This document shows, one piece after another, positions 16,120-24,851 of a stretch of 64,000 nucleotides of DNA. The position numbers and the translations under genes were made by a program. Source of the DNA: Algihabitans albus (lineage in GTDB: Bacteria; Pseudomonadota; Alphaproteobacteria; Kiloniellales; DSM-21159); assembly GCF_003572205.1 (NCBI RefSeq), contig NZ_QXNY01000002.1, forward strand, positions 930,001-994,000. Direction: 5' to 3'. The notes under the pieces were generated by a model, which did not search any database, was not told the origin of the DNA, and saw nothing but the letters and a program-made list of their open reading frames with translations. Position 1 is the stretch's first letter, and each line of letters starts with the position of its first letter.

Positions 16120-16440
16120 TCAGCGGATCTTCGGGCAGAACAGCTCGTAAAGCGCCTCGATCATCGGCCGGACCTTGTCGTCGGCCAGCCGGTAGAAGAC
16201 GGTCGGTCCGTCGCGGCGAGAGTCGATCAGGCCCTCCGCCTTCAGGCGCAGGAGCTGTTGCGAGGTGTTGGGCTGGCTGATCCCCAACCGCTCCCCCAGA
16301 TCACCGACCGAGCGTTCGCCTTCGACCAGCGTGCAGAGAATCATCAGCCGGTGCTTGTTGGCGAACGACTTGAGGAAAGCGGCAGCCTCGGCCGCGCTGT
16401 CCTCCAAGGCCGTCGATTCGAACGCCATCTTTACATTCAT
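16120..16440 (-). CDS. bigR: ArsR-family persulfide-responsive repressor (BigR/SqrR type)
   Basis: A 106-aa winged-helix ArsR protein. The two sensor cysteines Cys36 (MILCTL) and Cys102 (ELFCPK) are 66 residues apart, exactly as Cys41/Cys107 of SqrR, where reactive sulfur forms a tetrasulfide or disulfide link that releases DNA. The HTH reads SVGDLGERLGISQPNTSQQLLRLK. No ArsR metal-binding ELCVCD box is present. It precedes two sulfur-transport genes and is divergent from a DUF442 protein, the classical bigR neighbourhood. The start at 16440 gives a slightly longer N-terminus; ATG 16428 is an alternative. Confidence 0.92.
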   Translation of the reverse strand: MNVKMAFESTALEDSAAEAAAFLKSFANKHRLMILCTLVEGERSVGDLGERLGISQPNTSQQLLRLKAEGLIDSRRDGPTVFYRLADDKVRPMIEALYELFCPKIR

Positions 16441-16472
16441 AATTATTCATATAATGATTTACGAATATTATC
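16441..16472. promoter_or_regulatory. AT-rich imperfect palindrome, probable BigR/SqrR operator
   Basis: The 32 nt directly upstream of the repressor start are almost pure A/T in an otherwise GC-rich region and contain the imperfect inverted repeat ATTCATATAATGATT. It lies between the repressor and the divergent DUF442 gene, where one operator could control both directions. The binding protein is inferred from position. Confidence 0.6.
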
Positions 16473-16563
16473 AAGCGACGAAACCGCAGCCCTTGCAGCC
16501 TGCGCGGCCAACCCGTACCTGCAAGGCGGAGTAGAGACGAAACTGACGGGGAGCGGCGAGAGA

Positions 16564-17025
16564 ATGGTCGAGACCAAGCGCCTGGACGACAAGGTCTATG
16601 CCGGCGGACAGATCGGACCGGACGACATCGAGGCCCTGAAAGCCGACGGCTTCACGGCGATCGTCAACAACCGGCCGGACGGCGAAGGCGGGCCGGAGCA
16701 GCCGACCTCCGACGCGGTGCGGGCCGCGGCCGAGGCGGCCGGGTTGGCCTACAGCTACGTGCCCATGACGGCGCAGTCGCTCTCGCCCGAAACGCTCGAG
16801 GCCTTTCACGCCGCCGTTCAAGCCGCGCCCGGCAAGGTGCTGGCCCACTGCCGCTCCGGTGCGCGCTCGACCGCGCTCTGGGCACTGGCGGAGGCCTGCC
16901 ACAAGGCCCGCGACGTCGAGGCTGTGATCGCGGAGGCCGGCCAGGCGGGCTACGACCTCTCTCAGATGCGCCCGATGCTGCAGCAGTGGGTGCAGTTGCA
17001 CGAGCAATTGACGGCGCGCGGCTAG
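16564..17025 (+). CDS. DUF442 / Blh-like sulfur-metabolism phosphatase-fold protein
   Basis: A 153-aa protein of the TIGR01244/DUF442 family, a dual-specificity-phosphatase-like fold linked to sulfide oxidation (the N-terminal part of Blh/PDO-rhodanese fusions). The active-site loop is HCRSGARS, the general HCxxGxxR signature. The N-terminus RLDDKVYAGGQIGPDDI is typical. It stands alone here, without the metallo-beta-lactamase (persulfide dioxygenase) domain seen in larger Blh proteins. It is divergent from bigR, so probably derepressed by persulfide. ATG 16564 was chosen because upstream sequence covers the operator. Confidence 0.88.
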   Translation: MVETKRLDDKVYAGGQIGPDDIEALKADGFTAIVNNRPDGEGGPEQPTSDAVRAAAEAAGLAYSYVPMTAQSLSPETLEAFHAAVQAAPGKVLAHCRSGARSTALWALAEACHKARDVEAVIAEAGQAGYDLSQMRPMLQQWVQLHEQLTARG

Positions 17026-17052
17026 CGGCCGGCATCTGCAACATTTTCTGCG

Positions 17053-17081
17053 TTGACAGCCACGCCAAGCCTGCCACGCTG
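17053..17081 (+). promoter_or_regulatory. Possible promoter ahead of the 25-codon ORF
   Basis: A perfect -35 hexamer TTGACA lies at 17053-17058. The -10 position 17 nt further (near 17076) reads ACGCTG, a poor match, so this is tentative. It would start a transcript about 75 nt ahead of the small ORF. Confidence 0.35.
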
Positions 17082-17161
17082 GCGTCGGTCGGTCGTCGGC
17101 ATCAGCCGAGTCGCCCGGCTGTGGAGCCAAGTGTCTTCAACAGCAGAAAGGAGGTGATCCA

Positions 17162-17239
17162 ATGTCGAGCGAAATGAGCACGGGGGTCGCGTGCAAGGGG
17201 CTTTCGTCGATCGTGGAGCAACCTCTACGGCAGGCCTAA
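17162..17239 (+). CDS. 25-aa ORF with an exceptionally extended Shine-Dalgarno
   Basis: ATG at 17162 opens a 25-codon frame ending in TAA (17237-17239); the product contains one Cys and begins MSSEMSTGVACKG. Directly before it, 17147-17161 reads AAAGGAGGTGATCCA, complementary over 15 nt to the 3' end of 16S rRNA, with ideal 7-nt spacing from AGGAGG to the ATG. After the stop come a perfect 14-bp palindrome (17247-17260), a small GGACG/CGTCC hairpin and a strong terminator (17287-17317). I do not recognise the peptide. It may be a highly translated microprotein or the coding part of a structured small RNA. Confidence 0.55.
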   Translation: MSSEMSTGVACKGLSSIVEQPLRQA

Positions 17240-17286
17240 GATTCCCGATCTCTAGAGATCACGGACGCAATGCCCGTCCATTCGCG

Positions 17287-17317
17287 AAGAGCCGCTCCGA
17301 ACCGGAGCGGCTCTTTT
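17287..17317 (+). terminator. Intrinsic terminator, 13-bp stem
   Basis: Arms 17287-17299 and 17303-17315 are perfectly complementary with a 3-nt loop, followed by TTTTC on the plus strand. It closes the transcript carrying the 25-codon ORF; in the other direction it could also end the tRNA-Thr transcript, though the minus-strand T-tract is short. Confidence 0.85.
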
Positions 17318-17385
17318 CGATTCCGGCCGGAGTTGGCGCGGAGCGTCCAGCGCCATCGAGAGTACTGATTTTCGGAGAAATTCAG

Positions 17386-17460
<75 letters not shown>

Positions 17461-17671
17461 GCCGGGCTTCCTCGAGGAGGCTAAGAGTCCCGCCCGCCGC
17501 CGTAAAACCGACAAGGCGGAAACGAGGCCCCTCACGCGAAGGCGCCCTATGTGCCACTTGGGTCGGGAGGGTGCAAGGCTCTTTGTAGGCTCCTGGCGGC
17601 TTGATGCCGGGCCTTCGCTTTGCCGCGTCGCTGCCTTGACCCTGCCGCAGGACGCTGGCAGAGGTGACATC

Positions 17672-17869
17672 ATGACGGACGCACCAAAGACCAACACCAA
17701 GCCGGATGTGCGAGAGGCGCGCCGTGCCGAGGCGCTGCGGGCCAACTTGCGCCGTCGCAAGCAGCAAGCCCGTGAACGCCAGGATACCCAATCCCGAACC
17801 ACCCAACCCGGAATCGGCTCCGAAGCCTCCGGCGAGAAGGACCGGCCCTGCGGGTCGGGAGAGGCCTGA
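17672..17869 (+). CDS. Small basic protein preceding murA
   Basis: A 65-aa hydrophilic protein whose centre is strongly basic (REARRAEALRANLRRRKQQARER); small proteins with this LRANLRRRK motif are often found just before murA in alphaproteobacteria. The ATG at 17672 follows an AGAGGTGA ribosome site. The Arg/Lys run suggests nucleic acid or ribosome contact, but no function is known. The C-terminal half is low-complexity. It is 160 nt upstream of murA on the same strand. Confidence 0.65.
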   Translation: MTDAPKTNTKPDVREARRAEALRANLRRRKQQARERQDTQSRTTQPGIGSEASGEKDRPCGSGEA

Positions 17870-18029
17870 GGTCCGTCCCGCCGCTCGGCCTGTCCCTTGA
17901 GCCGCCACGCCTTGAGCGTTGGGTGCCGATGGTCTAGAAGCCAGAGGCTGGGAACAGCTAGATCTTGTGGCGTGGCAGTTGGGGTTGGGCCGGCGCGCTC
18001 CGTACTTTCTCTCTGGGACATCCGACGAC

Positions 18030-19319
18030 ATGGACAAGATCCGTATTCGCGGCGGCCAGCCGCTCAAAGGCGATATCTCGATCAGCGGTGCGAAGAACGC
18101 CGCCCTGCCCCTCATGGCCGCCGCGCTGCTGACGCCCGGGACGGTACGCCTGTCGAACCTGCCGCACCTGATGGATATCTCGACGCTGGCGAATCTGCTG
18201 ACGCGCCTGGGTGCCGAGCTGCACCTGAACGGCGACTGCGGTCCGGACGGCCATAGCGGCCGGGTGCTGGAGATCGCGGCGCCAAGGATCGCCTCCACCG
18301 TGGCGCCCTACGAGTTGGTGCGCAAGATGCGCGCCTCCGTGCTGGTGCTGGGTCCGCTGCTGGCGCGCGAGGGCTTGGCCGAGGTCTCGCTGCCGGGCGG
18401 CTGCGCCATCGGCACGCGCCCCATCGATCTGCATCTGGAGGGCTTCAAATCCCTGGGGGCTGAGATCGAGCTGGACGGCGGCTATGTGAAGGCCAAGGCC
18501 CCCAAGGGCTTGATCGGCGGAGAAGTGGTCTTCCCGAAGATTTCCGTCGGCGCCACCGAAAATCTGATGATGGCGGCCTGCCTGGCCAAGGGCGAGACGC
18601 AGTTGGTGAACGTCGCGCGCGAGCCGGAGATCGGCGACCTTGCCGACCTTCTGGTCCGCATGGGCGCGAAGATCGAGGGGGCCGGGACCGACCGCATCCG
18701 CATTCAGGGCGTCGCCGGCCTGACCGGCGCGGAACACGCCGTCGTGCCCGACCGCATCGAAGCCGGCACCTATGCCATGGCGGCGGCCATCACCGACGGC
18801 GACCTGCATCTGCTGGGCGCCAAGGCGGAGCACCTGCCGGCCGTTCTGGAAACGCTCGACAAGGCCGGCGTCGCGACCGAGGAGACCAACCGCGGCCTGC
18901 GCGTGCGCCGGGCCAACGGACGACTGACCGGCACCGATGTCATGACGGAGGCCTTCCCGGGCTTTCCCACCGACCTGCAGGCCCAATTCATGGCCCTGAT
19001 GACCACGGCCGAGGGCGCGGCCATGGTGACGGAAACGATCTTCGAGAACCGTTTCATGCATGTGCCGGAGCTTTCGCGGCTCGGTGCCGACATCGTCGTG
19101 CACGGCGCGTCGGCGCTGGTCCGCGGCCGCCAGTCGCTGCTGGGCGCTCCGGTCATGGCGACCGACCTGCGCGCCTCGGTCAGCCTGGTGCTGGCGGGCT
19201 TGGCGGCCGAGGGCGAAACCGAGCTCAACCGGATCTATCATCTGGATCGCGGCTACGAACGGTTGGAAGAAAAACTGGCCGCCTGCGGCGCCGATATCCA
19301 GCGCGAACGGGCCGACTGA
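18030..19319 (+). CDS. murA: UDP-N-acetylglucosamine 1-carboxyvinyltransferase
   Basis: A 429-aa EPSP-synthase-fold enzyme for the first committed step of peptidoglycan synthesis, transferring enolpyruvate from PEP to UDP-GlcNAc in the cytoplasm. [13 protein letters not shown] contains the conserved Lys22-Asn23; the catalytic loop [11 protein letters not shown] carries Cys125, the residue alkylated by fosfomycin in the family, so the enzyme should be of the Cys (sensitive) type. ATG 18030 gives the canonical MDKIRIRGG start. It heads the conserved block continuing with DUF2948, hisG and hisD. Confidence 0.97.
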   Translation: MDKIRIRGGQPLKGDISISGAKNAALPLMAAALLTPGTVRLSNLPHLMDISTLANLLTRLGAELHLNGDCGPDGHSGRVLEIAAPRIASTVAPYELVRKMRASVLVLGPLLAREGLAEVSLPGGCAIGTRPIDLHLEGFKSLGAEIELDGGYVKAKAPKGLIGGEVVFPKISVGATENLMMAACLAKGETQLVNVAREPEIGDLADLLVRMGAKIEGAGTDRIRIQGVAGLTGAEHAVVPDRIEAGTYAMAAAITDGDLHLLGAKAEHLPAVLETLDKAGVATEETNRGLRVRRANGRLTGTDVMTEAFPGFPTDLQAQFMALMTTAEGAAMVTETIFENRFMHVPELSRLGADIVVHGASALVRGRQSLLGAPVMATDLRASVSLVLAGLAAEGETELNRIYHLDRGYERLEEKLAACGADIQRERAD

Positions 19320-19363
19320 CGGCGGTGGCATAGGAAAGCGATGAGACCGAGGGGAACCGGGGC

Positions 19364-19888
19364 ATGGCCGAGCGGCTGAAGCTGCGCGCCCGCGATGCGG
19401 TCGATATGGACGTGATGGCCGCCCTTTTACAGGATGCCATCGTGCCGCTGAGCGAGATGGATTACCTGCCGCGCGAACGCCGCTTCGCCCTGGTGCTCAA
19501 CCGCTTCATGTGGGAGCGCACCGGCAGGGCGTCTCAAGCGGAAGCGAGCAGAACCGAGAGCGAGGATGGACGCTTCGAGGACGGGGATGCACGCTTCGAG
19601 GACGGGGCGGCAGCGGACTCCTCGCGGTTCTGGCGCACCCACAGCGGCTTGATCTTCGACCGCGTGAAGGCCGTGGCCACCCGCAACCTGCCGCGTGGCC
19701 GCAAGTCCACCCTGCTCAATCTGCTGACCGTGGCGAGTCAGCCGAAGCGCATCACCTTCCACTTTTCCGGCGGTGCCTTCCTGCGATTGGAGGTGGCCGA
19801 GATCCGCTGCCATCTGGAGGACCTGGGGGATCCCTGGCCCGCCAGCGATCTGCCGCGCCATCTGGTCGAGGCCGACGCGACGCCCTGA
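19364..19888 (+). CDS. DUF2948 family protein with a local duplication
   Basis: A 174-aa member of DUF2948, an alphaproteobacterial family usually next to murA and the his genes; opens with LKLRARDAVDMDVMAALLQDA and continues with MDYLPRERRFALVLNRFMWE. Function unknown, no catalytic motif evident. A variable acidic insert around residues 58-88 contains a seven-residue repeat (RFEDGDA/RFEDGAA) produced by a 21-nt tandem duplication. The C-terminal part (KRITFHFSGGAFLRLEV) is a conserved beta region. It lies 44 nt after murA. Confidence 0.85.
   Translation: MAERLKLRARDAVDMDVMAALLQDAIVPLSEMDYLPRERRFALVLNRFMWERTGRASQAEASRTESEDGRFEDGDARFEDGAAADSSRFWRTHSGLIFDRVKAVATRNLPRGRKSTLLNLLTVASQPKRITFHFSGGAFLRLEVAEIRCHLEDLGDPWPASDLPRHLVEADATP
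19571..19612 (+). repeat. 21-nt in-frame tandem duplication inside the DUF2948 gene
   Basis: Unit 1 (19571-19591) and unit 2 (19592-19612) share CGCTTCGAGGACGGGG and differ only in the last five positions. The period of 21 keeps the frame, adding seven residues. Confidence 0.85.
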
Positions 19889-20048
19889 CGGCTGCAAAGG
19901 CGGCTTCACGGCCACTCCTGCAACGACCGTCATGGCCGATCTGCGGGCCCGCCGGCTGGACCCTTCGGACCGCAAGGGCTAAGTAGCGGCTTAACAGCCT
20001 TCGAACCGTCGCCGCCGACTGGCGAAACTCCCGCAAGCGAAACGCCCT

Positions 20049-20711
20049 ATGTCCTCCGACCGTCCCCTTGTTCTCGCGCTGCCGAAGGGTCGCATCCTCG
20101 AGGAACTGATTCCCGTCCTGGAGCGCGCCGGTATTGCGCCGGAACCCGCCTTCTTCGACAAGAAGGCGCGGCAGCTCCGCTTCGCCACCGACCTGCCGGG
20201 GCTGGACATCATCCGGGTGCGCGCCTTCGACGTAGCGACCTTCGTCGCCTACGGCGCCGCGCAGCTCGGCGTGGCCGGCGCCGACGTGCTGATGGAATTC
20301 GATTATCCGGCCATCTACGCCCCGGTCGACCTACGCATCGGCTACTGCCGTCTCGCCGTGGCCGAACCGACGGAACAGGCGCAGAGCGACGACCCCAAAC
20401 GCTGGCAACATGTGCGGGTGGCCACCAAGTTCCCCAATATCGCCCGCCGCTACTTTCGCGCACGCGGCGTCACCGCCGAGTGCGTCAAGCTGAACGGCGC
20501 CATGGAGCTGGCGCCGGGTCTGGGCCTCAGCCGTCACATCGTCGACCTGGTCTCGACCGGCAGCACCTTGCGCGCCAACGACCTGGTGGAGGTGGAGCAG
20601 ATCGCCGAGATCACGTCCCGGCTGATCGTCAATCGCGCGGCGCTCAAGACCGAGCGCCAGAGCCTGGAACCCTGGATCGCGCGTTTTCGGGAGGCTGTCG
20701 ATGCCACGTGA
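20049..20711 (+). CDS. hisG: ATP phosphoribosyltransferase, short form
   Basis: A 220-aa HisG of the short (HisG-S) type: it has the PRPP-binding fold ([20 protein letters not shown] at the N-terminus, [18 protein letters not shown] near the P-loop region) but lacks the C-terminal regulatory domain of long forms. It condenses ATP and PRPP in the first step of histidine synthesis. Short forms need HisZ as a regulatory partner; hisZ is not in this window. The stop overlaps the start of hisD by 11 nt. Confidence 0.96.
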   Translation: MSSDRPLVLALPKGRILEELIPVLERAGIAPEPAFFDKKARQLRFATDLPGLDIIRVRAFDVATFVAYGAAQLGVAGADVLMEFDYPAIYAPVDLRIGYCRLAVAEPTEQAQSDDPKRWQHVRVATKFPNIARRYFRARGVTAECVKLNGAMELAPGLGLSRHIVDLVSTGSTLRANDLVEVEQIAEITSRLIVNRAALKTERQSLEPWIARFREAVDAT

Positions 20712-22041
20712 ACTCACGACCTCGACCGCCGGTTTCGAGGCCGCCTTCGCCGCCTTTCTGGCCGAGGAGCGAGCGCCGGAGGAAGACGTCGCGAGCCGGG
20801 TCCGCGACATCCTGGCGGCGGTCCGCGCACGCGGCGATGCGGCGCTGATCGACTACACCCACCGCTTCGACCGGCTGGAGCTGACGCCCGAAACGCTGCG
20901 CATTCCCCGGACGGAGCTGGAGTCCGCCGCCGCCGCCTGCCCGCCCGAGACGCTGGAGGCGCTCAAGCTGGCAGCGGCGCGGATCGAGACCTATCACGCG
21001 AAACAGAAGCCGGAGGACGCGCTCTGGACCGACGACCTGGGCGTCAGGCTCGGTCACCGCTGGACGGCCGTCGCCGCCGCCGGCGTCTACGTCCCGGGCG
21101 GGACCGCCGCCTACCCCTCCTCCGTCCTGATGAACCTGATCCCGGCGAAGGTGGCCGGCGTCCCGCGCGTCGTGATGGTGGTGCCGACGCCGGACGGCAA
21201 GACCGCGCCGCTGGTGCTGGCGGCCGCGCAGCTCGCCGGCGTCGACGAGGTCTACCGCGTCGGCGGTGCCCAGGCCGTCGCCGCCCTCGCCTACGGCACC
21301 GAGACGATCCGCCCGGTCGACAAGATCGTGGGCCCCGGCAACGCCTATGTCGCCGAAGCCAAGCGCCAGGTCTTCGGTCAGGTCGGCATCGATTCCATCG
21401 CCGGCCCGTCCGAGATCCTGGTGGTGGCTGACGCCGAGAACGACCCGGCCTGGATCGCCGCCGACCTTCTGAGCCAGGCCGAGCACGACAGCGTGGCGCA
21501 GTCGATCCTGATCGCCGACGATGCAGGCTTCGCCGAAGCGGTGCGGCGCGCGGTTGCGCTGCATCTGCAACGCCTGCCGCGCAGCGAGATCGCCAGCCGC
21601 TCCTGGGAGCGCCACGGCGCCATCCTGCTGGTCGATAACCTGGCCGAGGAAGCGCCGTCGCTGATCGACGCCATCGCGCCGGAGCACCTGGAGTTGGCGG
21701 TCGCGGAGCCCGAGGCGCTGCTGCCGCGAATTCGTAATGCCGGCAGCATCTTCCTCGGTCGCTACACACCGGAAGTGCTGGGCGACTACCTCGCCGGGCC
21801 CAACCACGTACTGCCGACGGCGCGCAGCGCCCGCTTCGCCTCCGGCCTCTCGACCCTGGACTTCATGAAGCGCTCGTCGCTGCTGGGCGCCGATCCGCAG
21901 TCGCTGGCCGCCCTGGGACCGGCGGCCGTCGCGCTGGCCGAGGCCGAGGGCCTGCAGGCCCACGCCCTCTCGGTCGCAATCCGCCTGCAGGGCGGCATGA
22001 AGAACGGCCGGACGGACGGCCCGGACGGTGAGGCGGAATGA
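20701..22041 (+). CDS. hisD: Histidinol dehydrogenase
   Basis: A 446-aa enzyme for the last two steps of histidine synthesis (histidinol to histidine, NAD+ and Zn dependent). Seen: [18 protein letters not shown], the [17 protein letters not shown] signature, LLSQAEHD with the zinc-binding Gln/His, and APEHLEL with the catalytic Glu-His. Length is as expected. It overlaps hisG by 11 nt and the UPF0262 gene by 4 nt, so the row is translationally coupled. Confidence 0.97.
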   Translation: MPRELTTSTAGFEAAFAAFLAEERAPEEDVASRVRDILAAVRARGDAALIDYTHRFDRLELTPETLRIPRTELESAAAACPPETLEALKLAAARIETYHAKQKPEDALWTDDLGVRLGHRWTAVAAAGVYVPGGTAAYPSSVLMNLIPAKVAGVPRVVMVVPTPDGKTAPLVLAAAQLAGVDEVYRVGGAQAVAALAYGTETIRPVDKIVGPGNAYVAEAKRQVFGQVGIDSIAGPSEILVVADAENDPAWIAADLLSQAEHDSVAQSILIADDAGFAEAVRRAVALHLQRLPRSEIASRSWERHGAILLVDNLAEEAPSLIDAIAPEHLELAVAEPEALLPRIRNAGSIFLGRYTPEVLGDYLAGPNHVLPTARSARFASGLSTLDFMKRSSLLGADPQSLAALGPAAVALAEAEGLQAHALSVAIRLQGGMKNGRTDGPDGEAE

Positions 22042-22511
22042 GCGATCAGCGGCTCGTCAGGATCGCGCTCGACGAGCAGACCCTGGTCCGCCGCAATCCC
22101 GATATCGAACACGAGCGCGCGGTCGCGATCTTCGACCTGCTGGAGGACAACAGCTTCGTGCCGCTCGGCGATTTCGCCGGCCCCTACAGCCTGCGCCTGT
22201 CGCTGTCGGAGAATCGTCTGGTCTTCGAGATCCGCGACGGCGACGACCAAGAGCAGCTTGGCACGGTCGGCCTGTCGGTCACGCCCTTCCGGCGCATCGT
22301 GAAGGACTACTTCACGGTCTGCGAAAGCTATTTCGAGGCGATCAAGACCGCCAGCCCCTCGAAGATCGAAGCCATCGACATGGGACGGCGGGGCCTGCAC
22401 AACGACGGCGCCGACCTGCTGCGCGAACGCCTTAAGGGCAAGATCGAGGTCGACGAGAACACCGCCCGGCGGCTGTTCACCTTGCTCTGCGTCCTTCACA
22501 TCAAAGGCTAG
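22038..22511 (+). CDS. UPF0262 family protein
   Basis: A 157-aa member of UPF0262, a family almost limited to alphaproteobacteria and normally located directly after hisD. Recognised from the [21 protein letters not shown] start and the [33 protein letters not shown] block. The function is unknown. The ATG overlaps the hisD stop (ATGA). No membrane or signal segment is present. Confidence 0.93.
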   Translation: MSDQRLVRIALDEQTLVRRNPDIEHERAVAIFDLLEDNSFVPLGDFAGPYSLRLSLSENRLVFEIRDGDDQEQLGTVGLSVTPFRRIVKDYFTVCESYFEAIKTASPSKIEAIDMGRRGLHNDGADLLRERLKGKIEVDENTARRLFTLLCVLHIKG

Positions 22512-22517
22512 GCGGCG

Positions 22518-23012
22518 ATGGCCCCAGAGTGGTCCCCCGAGCTGTCCTCCGATCTCATCGCCGATCCGCCTCTCCACCTGCCCGATGCCGTTCTCTTCGC
22601 CTGTTCCGAAAACTCGGTGCGCTCGCCGATGGCCGAAGGGCTGCTCAAGCATCTGCTCGGCCATCGGATCTACGTCGACTCCGTCGGCGTACGCGCGCAG
22701 GAGGTCAATGGCTTCGCCGTGGCGGCCATGGACGAACTGGGCATCGACATCTCGCGGCATCGGGCGAAGACCTTCGACGACCTGGAGGACTCCTCCTTCG
22801 ACCTGATCATCTCGCTCTCGCCCGAGGCCCAGCACTCGGCCGTGGAGATGACCCGCACCATGGCCTGCGACGTGCTCTACTGGCCGACCCTGGACCCCAC
22901 GATGGTCGAGGGCAGCCGGGAAGAGATGCTGGAGGCCTTCCGCCGTTCGCGCGACGACCTGCTGACCCGCATCCAGGCCCGCTTCCCGAAAGATCTCAGG
23001 CCGGACGTCTAG
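22518..23012 (+). CDS. Low-molecular-weight phosphotyrosine phosphatase family protein
   Basis: A 164-aa LMW-PTP/arsenate-reductase-fold protein. The P-loop CSENSVRS (Cys29, Arg35) starts the domain, and the general acid Asp lies in WPTLDPT near the C-terminus. Its normal partner gene downstream is infA, but here about 5 kb of iron-uptake-type genes intervene. The substrate is unknown; members act on tyrosine phosphate or arsenate. It starts 6 nt after the UPF0262 stop. Confidence 0.9.
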   Translation: MAPEWSPELSSDLIADPPLHLPDAVLFACSENSVRSPMAEGLLKHLLGHRIYVDSVGVRAQEVNGFAVAAMDELGIDISRHRAKTFDDLEDSSFDLIISLSPEAQHSAVEMTRTMACDVLYWPTLDPTMVEGSREEMLEAFRRSRDDLLTRIQARFPKDLRPDV

Positions 23013-23058
23013 ACCGCGGACAGGTTGCGCGCCGCTCGGTCAATCGCTAGAACTTTCT

Positions 23059-23073
23059 TGAGAATGATTCGCA
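23059..23073. promoter_or_regulatory. Fur-box-like palindrome upstream of the sigma factor gene
   Basis: The 15-nt TGAGAATGATTCGCA is a 7-1-7 inverted repeat with one mismatched pair, close to the core Fur motif TGATAATNATTATCA. It is about 90-140 nt ahead of the FecI-type gene, where an iron-responsive repressor would act. Inferred from pattern and context. Confidence 0.5.
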
Positions 23074-23201
23074 GTTAATTGGGCGAGTAGCCGCTGGACG
23101 CGCCGCGACGGCAGCGACCAGGGATCGCATCGTGGCGGGAGAACTCGACGCTGGGTCAGGACAGTACGGCACTCGCGCTCTTCACGACGCATCGGACCGC
23201 G

Positions 23202-23675
23202 TTGCTGAACTATGCGAACGATATCGTCGGCGAAAGAAGTCTCGCGGAAGACGTCGTCCAGGATGCCTATCTGAGGCTGCAAGGAGCCGAGCGCAGACGG
23301 GCAGCCAACGAGACCTTGGACGAGCCGCTGGCCTATCTGTTCCGGATCGTGCGAAATCTCGCCCTCGACGTACGCAAGCGCCTGAATCGGGAACGCGGTC
23401 ATTTGGTCCTGGGCGAAGGGCAGAGCGCCGCGGAAATTCCGACGGACCGACCGGACCCGGAAACCCAGGCCATCGACCGCGACCAGTTACGCGTTCTCCA
23501 AACCGCCTTGGACGAACTTCCCAGGCGCTCACGCGTGGCTCTGGAGATGCACCGTTTCGGCGGCTATCGCATTGCCGACATCGCAGCCCATCTGGGGGTG
23601 TCGGTCGGCACGGCCCATGCCTTGGTCGTCGATGCACTCGACCACTGCGAGTCCAGACTGAGGCGCAGATCGTGA
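23202..23675 (+). CDS. FecI-type ECF sigma factor, N-terminus uncertain
   Basis: An ECF sigma-70 factor of the iron-uptake (FecI) group: region 2 (YANDIVGERSLAEDVVQDAYLRLQ, FRIVRNLALDVRKR) and region 4 (ELPRRSRVALEMHRFGGYRIADIAAHLGVS) are complete. The first conventional start is TTG 23202, which removes the beginning of region 2. The frame is open from 23091 and encodes a fitting N-terminus (ALALFTTHRTALLNY) from about 23151, where a CTG follows a GGGAG site, so translation likely starts upstream. FecR and a TonB receptor follow, the standard FecI-FecR-FecA signalling set. Confidence 0.88.
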   Translation: MLNYANDIVGERSLAEDVVQDAYLRLQGAERRRAANETLDEPLAYLFRIVRNLALDVRKRLNRERGHLVLGEGQSAAEIPTDRPDPETQAIDRDQLRVLQTALDELPRRSRVALEMHRFGGYRIADIAAHLGVSVGTAHALVVDALDHCESRLRRRS

Positions 23676-23676
23676 T

Positions 23677-24726
23677 ATGGGAGCGATGAGCAGCCGACAG
23701 AAACCGCGGAGCGCCAGCGAATGGCTGGTCGTCCTCAACGACGCCCCCGGCGACGAGGCCTTGCGCCTGGAACATCGGCGCTGGCTGGCGGATTGCGAAG
23801 GCCACCGGAGGGACTGGCACGAAACGCTGCGGACCTGGCAGCTGATGGCGATGACACTGCCGGCCCACATCGAGGATTGGGATCAACCCGCACAGGCGCG
23901 CGAAACCCAGCTTGAAAGAATGCCCTCCGCAACCGGCAGAGTCGCGACAGGGCGAGGTCAGCCTGCTGGTGCTCGTCCCCCGCGACGCCTGTTGCGCCGC
24001 CCGGTTTTGGCCGTTGGTGGGATCACCGCGGTGGCCGCACTGATATTCATGCTGTTGCCCGGCGCGCTCGTGAGCCTGCGGGCGGACCACAGCAGCACCA
24101 CCGGCGAGGTCAAGCTGATCGACCTTGAGGATGGCAGCCGCCTGCAGCTGGCGCCCGAGAGCGCGGTCGCACTCACCTTCGGCCCCTCGGTGCGCCGCAT
24201 AGAGTTGCTGCGTGGCGAGGCCTTTTTCGACGTGGTTGCCGAGCCGGACCGGCCCTTCCAGGTGCGGGCTGGCGCCGTGGAAACGATCGTCTTGGGCACG
24301 CGGTTCGCCGTCGGCCTGACCGACGAAAGCACCATGATCGCTGTCCAGGAAGGATCTGTCCGGGTCGAGGCAGCGCTTACGGACAGCGGCGAGACCGCAA
24401 CGAGCAAAAGCCTGGTTCCAGGCGATGTCCTGGAGGTCGGTCCGGGCGGAGACTTAAAGAAAAGACAGGTCGCCGCCGCCCTTGTCGGCGCCTGGCGCGA
24501 TGGATTGCTGGCGGCGCAGCATCGGCCGCTCGGCGAGTTGGTCGCGATCCTGGATCGCTACTTCGACGGCGTCATCATCATTGCCGATCCGCAGCTTATC
24601 CGGGCGCCGATGACCGGTCTTTACAAGCTATCGGACCCCAAAGCTGCCCTGGAGGCCATGGCCGCTGCGCAGGGCGCCAAGGTCCGGGAAGTCTCTCCCT
24701 GGATCCTGGTGCTGTCCAGGCGCTGA
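23677..24726 (+). CDS. FecR-type anti-sigma/signal transducer
   Basis: A 349-aa FecR protein: an N-terminal cytoplasmic anti-sigma region with the family W motifs (SASEWLVVLND, HRRDWHETLRTW), one transmembrane segment about residues 109-128 (LAVGGITAVAALIFMLLPGAL), then the periplasmic FecR domain (DLEDGSRLQLAPESAV, GEAFFDVVAE, PFQVRAG) and a C-terminal STN-like region that contacts the receptor's signalling domain. It starts one nt after the sigma factor stop; ATG 23686 is an alternative start. Confidence 0.92.
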   Translation: MGAMSSRQKPRSASEWLVVLNDAPGDEALRLEHRRWLADCEGHRRDWHETLRTWQLMAMTLPAHIEDWDQPAQARETQLERMPSATGRVATGRGQPAGARPPRRLLRRPVLAVGGITAVAALIFMLLPGALVSLRADHSSTTGEVKLIDLEDGSRLQLAPESAVALTFGPSVRRIELLRGEAFFDVVAEPDRPFQVRAGAVETIVLGTRFAVGLTDESTMIAVQEGSVRVEAALTDSGETATSKSLVPGDVLEVGPGGDLKKRQVAAALVGAWRDGLLAAQHRPLGELVAILDRYFDGVIIIADPQLIRAPMTGLYKLSDPKAALEAMAAAQGAKVREVSPWILVLSRR

Positions 24727-24851
24727 CACCACCTCAGATTTTTTTTGAATATTCCGGACGCTGCGCTGTCTCCACTATAGGAGCTGCAAACAAGTTTCAT
24801 TCGCAACAGCGGCTCTGGCGATGCGGTTAGGAAACCAGGGGCGAAGAGTCT

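Noticed and set aside
17958-19331. 457-codon frame on the minus strand opposite murA
   Set aside because: Only His/Arg/Gln-rich shadow composition, no domain; murA on the other strand is certain.
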